Source: Synechococcus sp. AG-679-B05 (GTDB lineage Bacteria > Cyanobacteriota > Cyanobacteriia > PCC-6307 > Cyanobiaceae). Taken from it: 35,140 nucleotides of DNA. Position 1 is the stretch's first letter, and each line of letters opens with the position of its first letter. Both the position numbers and the translations under genes were made by a program. The stretch is from contig QCUJ01000017.1 of NCBI GenBank assembly GCA_003210795.1, positions 1 to 35,140 on the forward strand, given 5' to 3'. This document shows positions 34,428 to 35,140 of the stretch, one piece after another. The notes beneath the pieces are model-generated. The model saw only the letters and a list, made by a program, of their open reading frames with translations. It was not told the origin of the DNA and did not search any database.

Positions 34428-34889
34428 ATGGCTCTGCGGCCGATTCAATCTGCCGATGCATCTCTGCTGCGTGGGATCTACGCCGATGCAGTGGAAAGTC
34501 AGGCCCCGGCTCTTTACTCCGATCAGCAGGTGAACGCCTGGGCTGCTCTGGCCTGGTTGCCCGGGGTGCTGGATCGCACGTTTGCGGAGGGGAGCGGCTG
34601 GATCAGCGGCAACGATGCAGCGTTCGCCATCCGCCATCCAAAGGATCGGCTGTCGTTGTTGTACTGCCGTGGTTGCGCGGCTCGGCAGGGCCATGGAACA
34701 GCTTTGCTTCAACAGATCGAGATGGAGGCTCAGGCGGAAGGCGTGGAACGGTTGTGTACGGAAGCCAGTCAGTTAAGTCGTCCGCTGCTGGAGCGCCGGG
34801 GCTGGCGTGTTGTGGCTCCTGAAATTATTGCCATTGCCGGTGTTCCCTTCGAGCGTTATCGAATGGACAAGCCCTTGCGCCAGTCCTGA
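34428..34889 (+). CDS. GNAT family N-acetyltransferase
   Basis: 153-aa acetyltransferase-like protein. The N-terminus MALRPIQSADASLLRGIYADAV is typical of GNAT strand 1 and helix 1; the acetyl-CoA loop is CRGCAARQGHGTALLQQIE (R/Q-x-x-G-x-G/A type, slightly altered as ARQGHGTAL); strand LCTEASQLSRPLLERRGWRV follows, ending FERYRMDKPL. The acceptor is unknown. The start is ATG at 34428, divergent from the MFS gene by 20 bp. The 3' end overlaps the convergent TrpD-like gene by 34 bp. Confidence 0.85.
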   Translation: MALRPIQSADASLLRGIYADAVESQAPALYSDQQVNAWAALAWLPGVLDRTFAEGSGWISGNDAAFAIRHPKDRLSLLYCRGCAARQGHGTALLQQIEMEAQAEGVERLCTEASQLSRPLLERRGWRVVAPEIIAIAGVPFERYRMDKPLRQS

Positions 34890-35140
34890 AGATGCACCAG
34901 TTGGGCGGCAGCCTGGCCTGTCTCCTGTATCGATTCGGCAAGTTTGATCCCAGCCTCAAGGCTGTAGGTCTTTCCTGAAAACCAGAGGTAGGCAGCAGCG
35001 TTCCAGCGCACGGCGTCACTCAGAGGTCCATGGCCGTTCAGGGCTTCAAGGGCCTGGTCATGCCAGCTGTCGATGTCCGTCCATTCCGCGTCGGCGTGAT
35101 GGCAGCCGTGGTCTCGGGGATGGAGGATCAATCGTTCGGC
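34856..35140 (-). CDS. TrpD-like (anthranilate phosphoribosyltransferase family) C-terminal fragment
   Basis: The frame is open to the window edge; only the last 94 or so residues are visible. The segment SDAVRWNAAAYLWFSGKTYSLEAGIKLAESIQETGQAAAQLVHLQDWRKG matches the C-terminal helices of TrpD in pattern (N-A-A-L, SLEEG, SGKA, L). LILHPRDHG near the edge is what I expect from the TrpD2-like cyanobacterial paralogue rather than true TrpD. The upstream majority, including the active site, is outside. The stop is TAA at 34856-34858, inside the GNAT gene on the other strand. Confidence 0.6.
   Translation of the reverse strand, partial: AERLILHPRDHGCHHADAEWTDIDSWHDQALEALNGHGPLSDAVRWNAAAYLWFSGKTYSLEAGIKLAESIQETGQAAAQLVHLQDWRKGLSIR

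Noticed and set aside
1-35140. Mobile elements, CRISPR, tRNA, rRNA or a defence island
   Set aside because: I saw no transposase, integrase, spaced direct repeats, cloverleaf or rRNA-like stretch; the genes are housekeeping and lineage-typical.

Overview
The window looks like an ordinary chromosomal stretch of a marine picocyanobacterium of the Synechococcus/Cyanobium type. The evidence is a CyanoQ (PsbQ) subunit of photosystem II, a Tic20-like membrane protein, a DUF3134 protein, a sucrose-phosphate synthase fused to a HAD phosphatase-like domain, a group 2 sigma factor, a cyanobacterial DnaK and moderately high GC. Genes are packed tightly with many stop/start overlaps. I see no tRNA, rRNA, CRISPR array, insertion sequence, prophage or attachment site.

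Layout. At 1-7413 there is a truncated ABC1/UbiB-family kinase on the minus strand, then recN, uvrA and an exported alpha/beta hydrolase on the plus strand (a DNA-repair pair plus a hydrolase). At 7600-12795 there are sucrose-phosphate synthase (plus) and a minus-strand block of purT, a 55-aa membrane protein, an 82-aa conserved protein, mraY and DUF3134. At 12870-18527 there are a small membrane ORF coupled to argG (plus), then a coiled-coil protein, rpsF, tic20-like and aroE (minus), and dnaK (plus) ending in a clear terminator. At 18576-25248 there are a ThiO-like FAD oxidoreductase and psbQ (minus), purU and an O-antigen-ligase-like protein (plus), then a radical SAM protein and a CLC antiporter (minus). 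At 25261-35140 there are acnB (minus), a DAHP synthase (plus), a phytol-kinase-like protein, a sigma factor, ppk and an MFS transporter (minus), a GNAT acetyltransferase (plus) and the C-terminal end of a TrpD-like protein (minus).

Functional links. PurU makes formate and PurT uses formate for purine synthesis. AroG-type DAHP synthase and AroE belong to the shikimate pathway, and a TrpD-like fragment lies at the edge. RecN and UvrA repair DNA.

Most unusual signal. At least three genes (sucrose-phosphate synthase, ThiO-like oxidoreductase, radical SAM protein) appear to start at CTG. In each, a Shine-Dalgarno-like sequence lies 6-7 nt upstream, and essential conserved N-terminal sequence lies before or cannot be reached by any ATG, GTG or TTG. 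Two of these CTGs overlap the upstream stop as CTGA, both within the same 9-mer CTCAGCTGA. A fourth gene (phytol-kinase-like) may do the same. A perfect 12-bp hairpin enclosing the start codon of the gene after rpsF, and a hairpin abutting the aroE start, are the next most interesting signals. Family assignments come from motif recognition without database searches.
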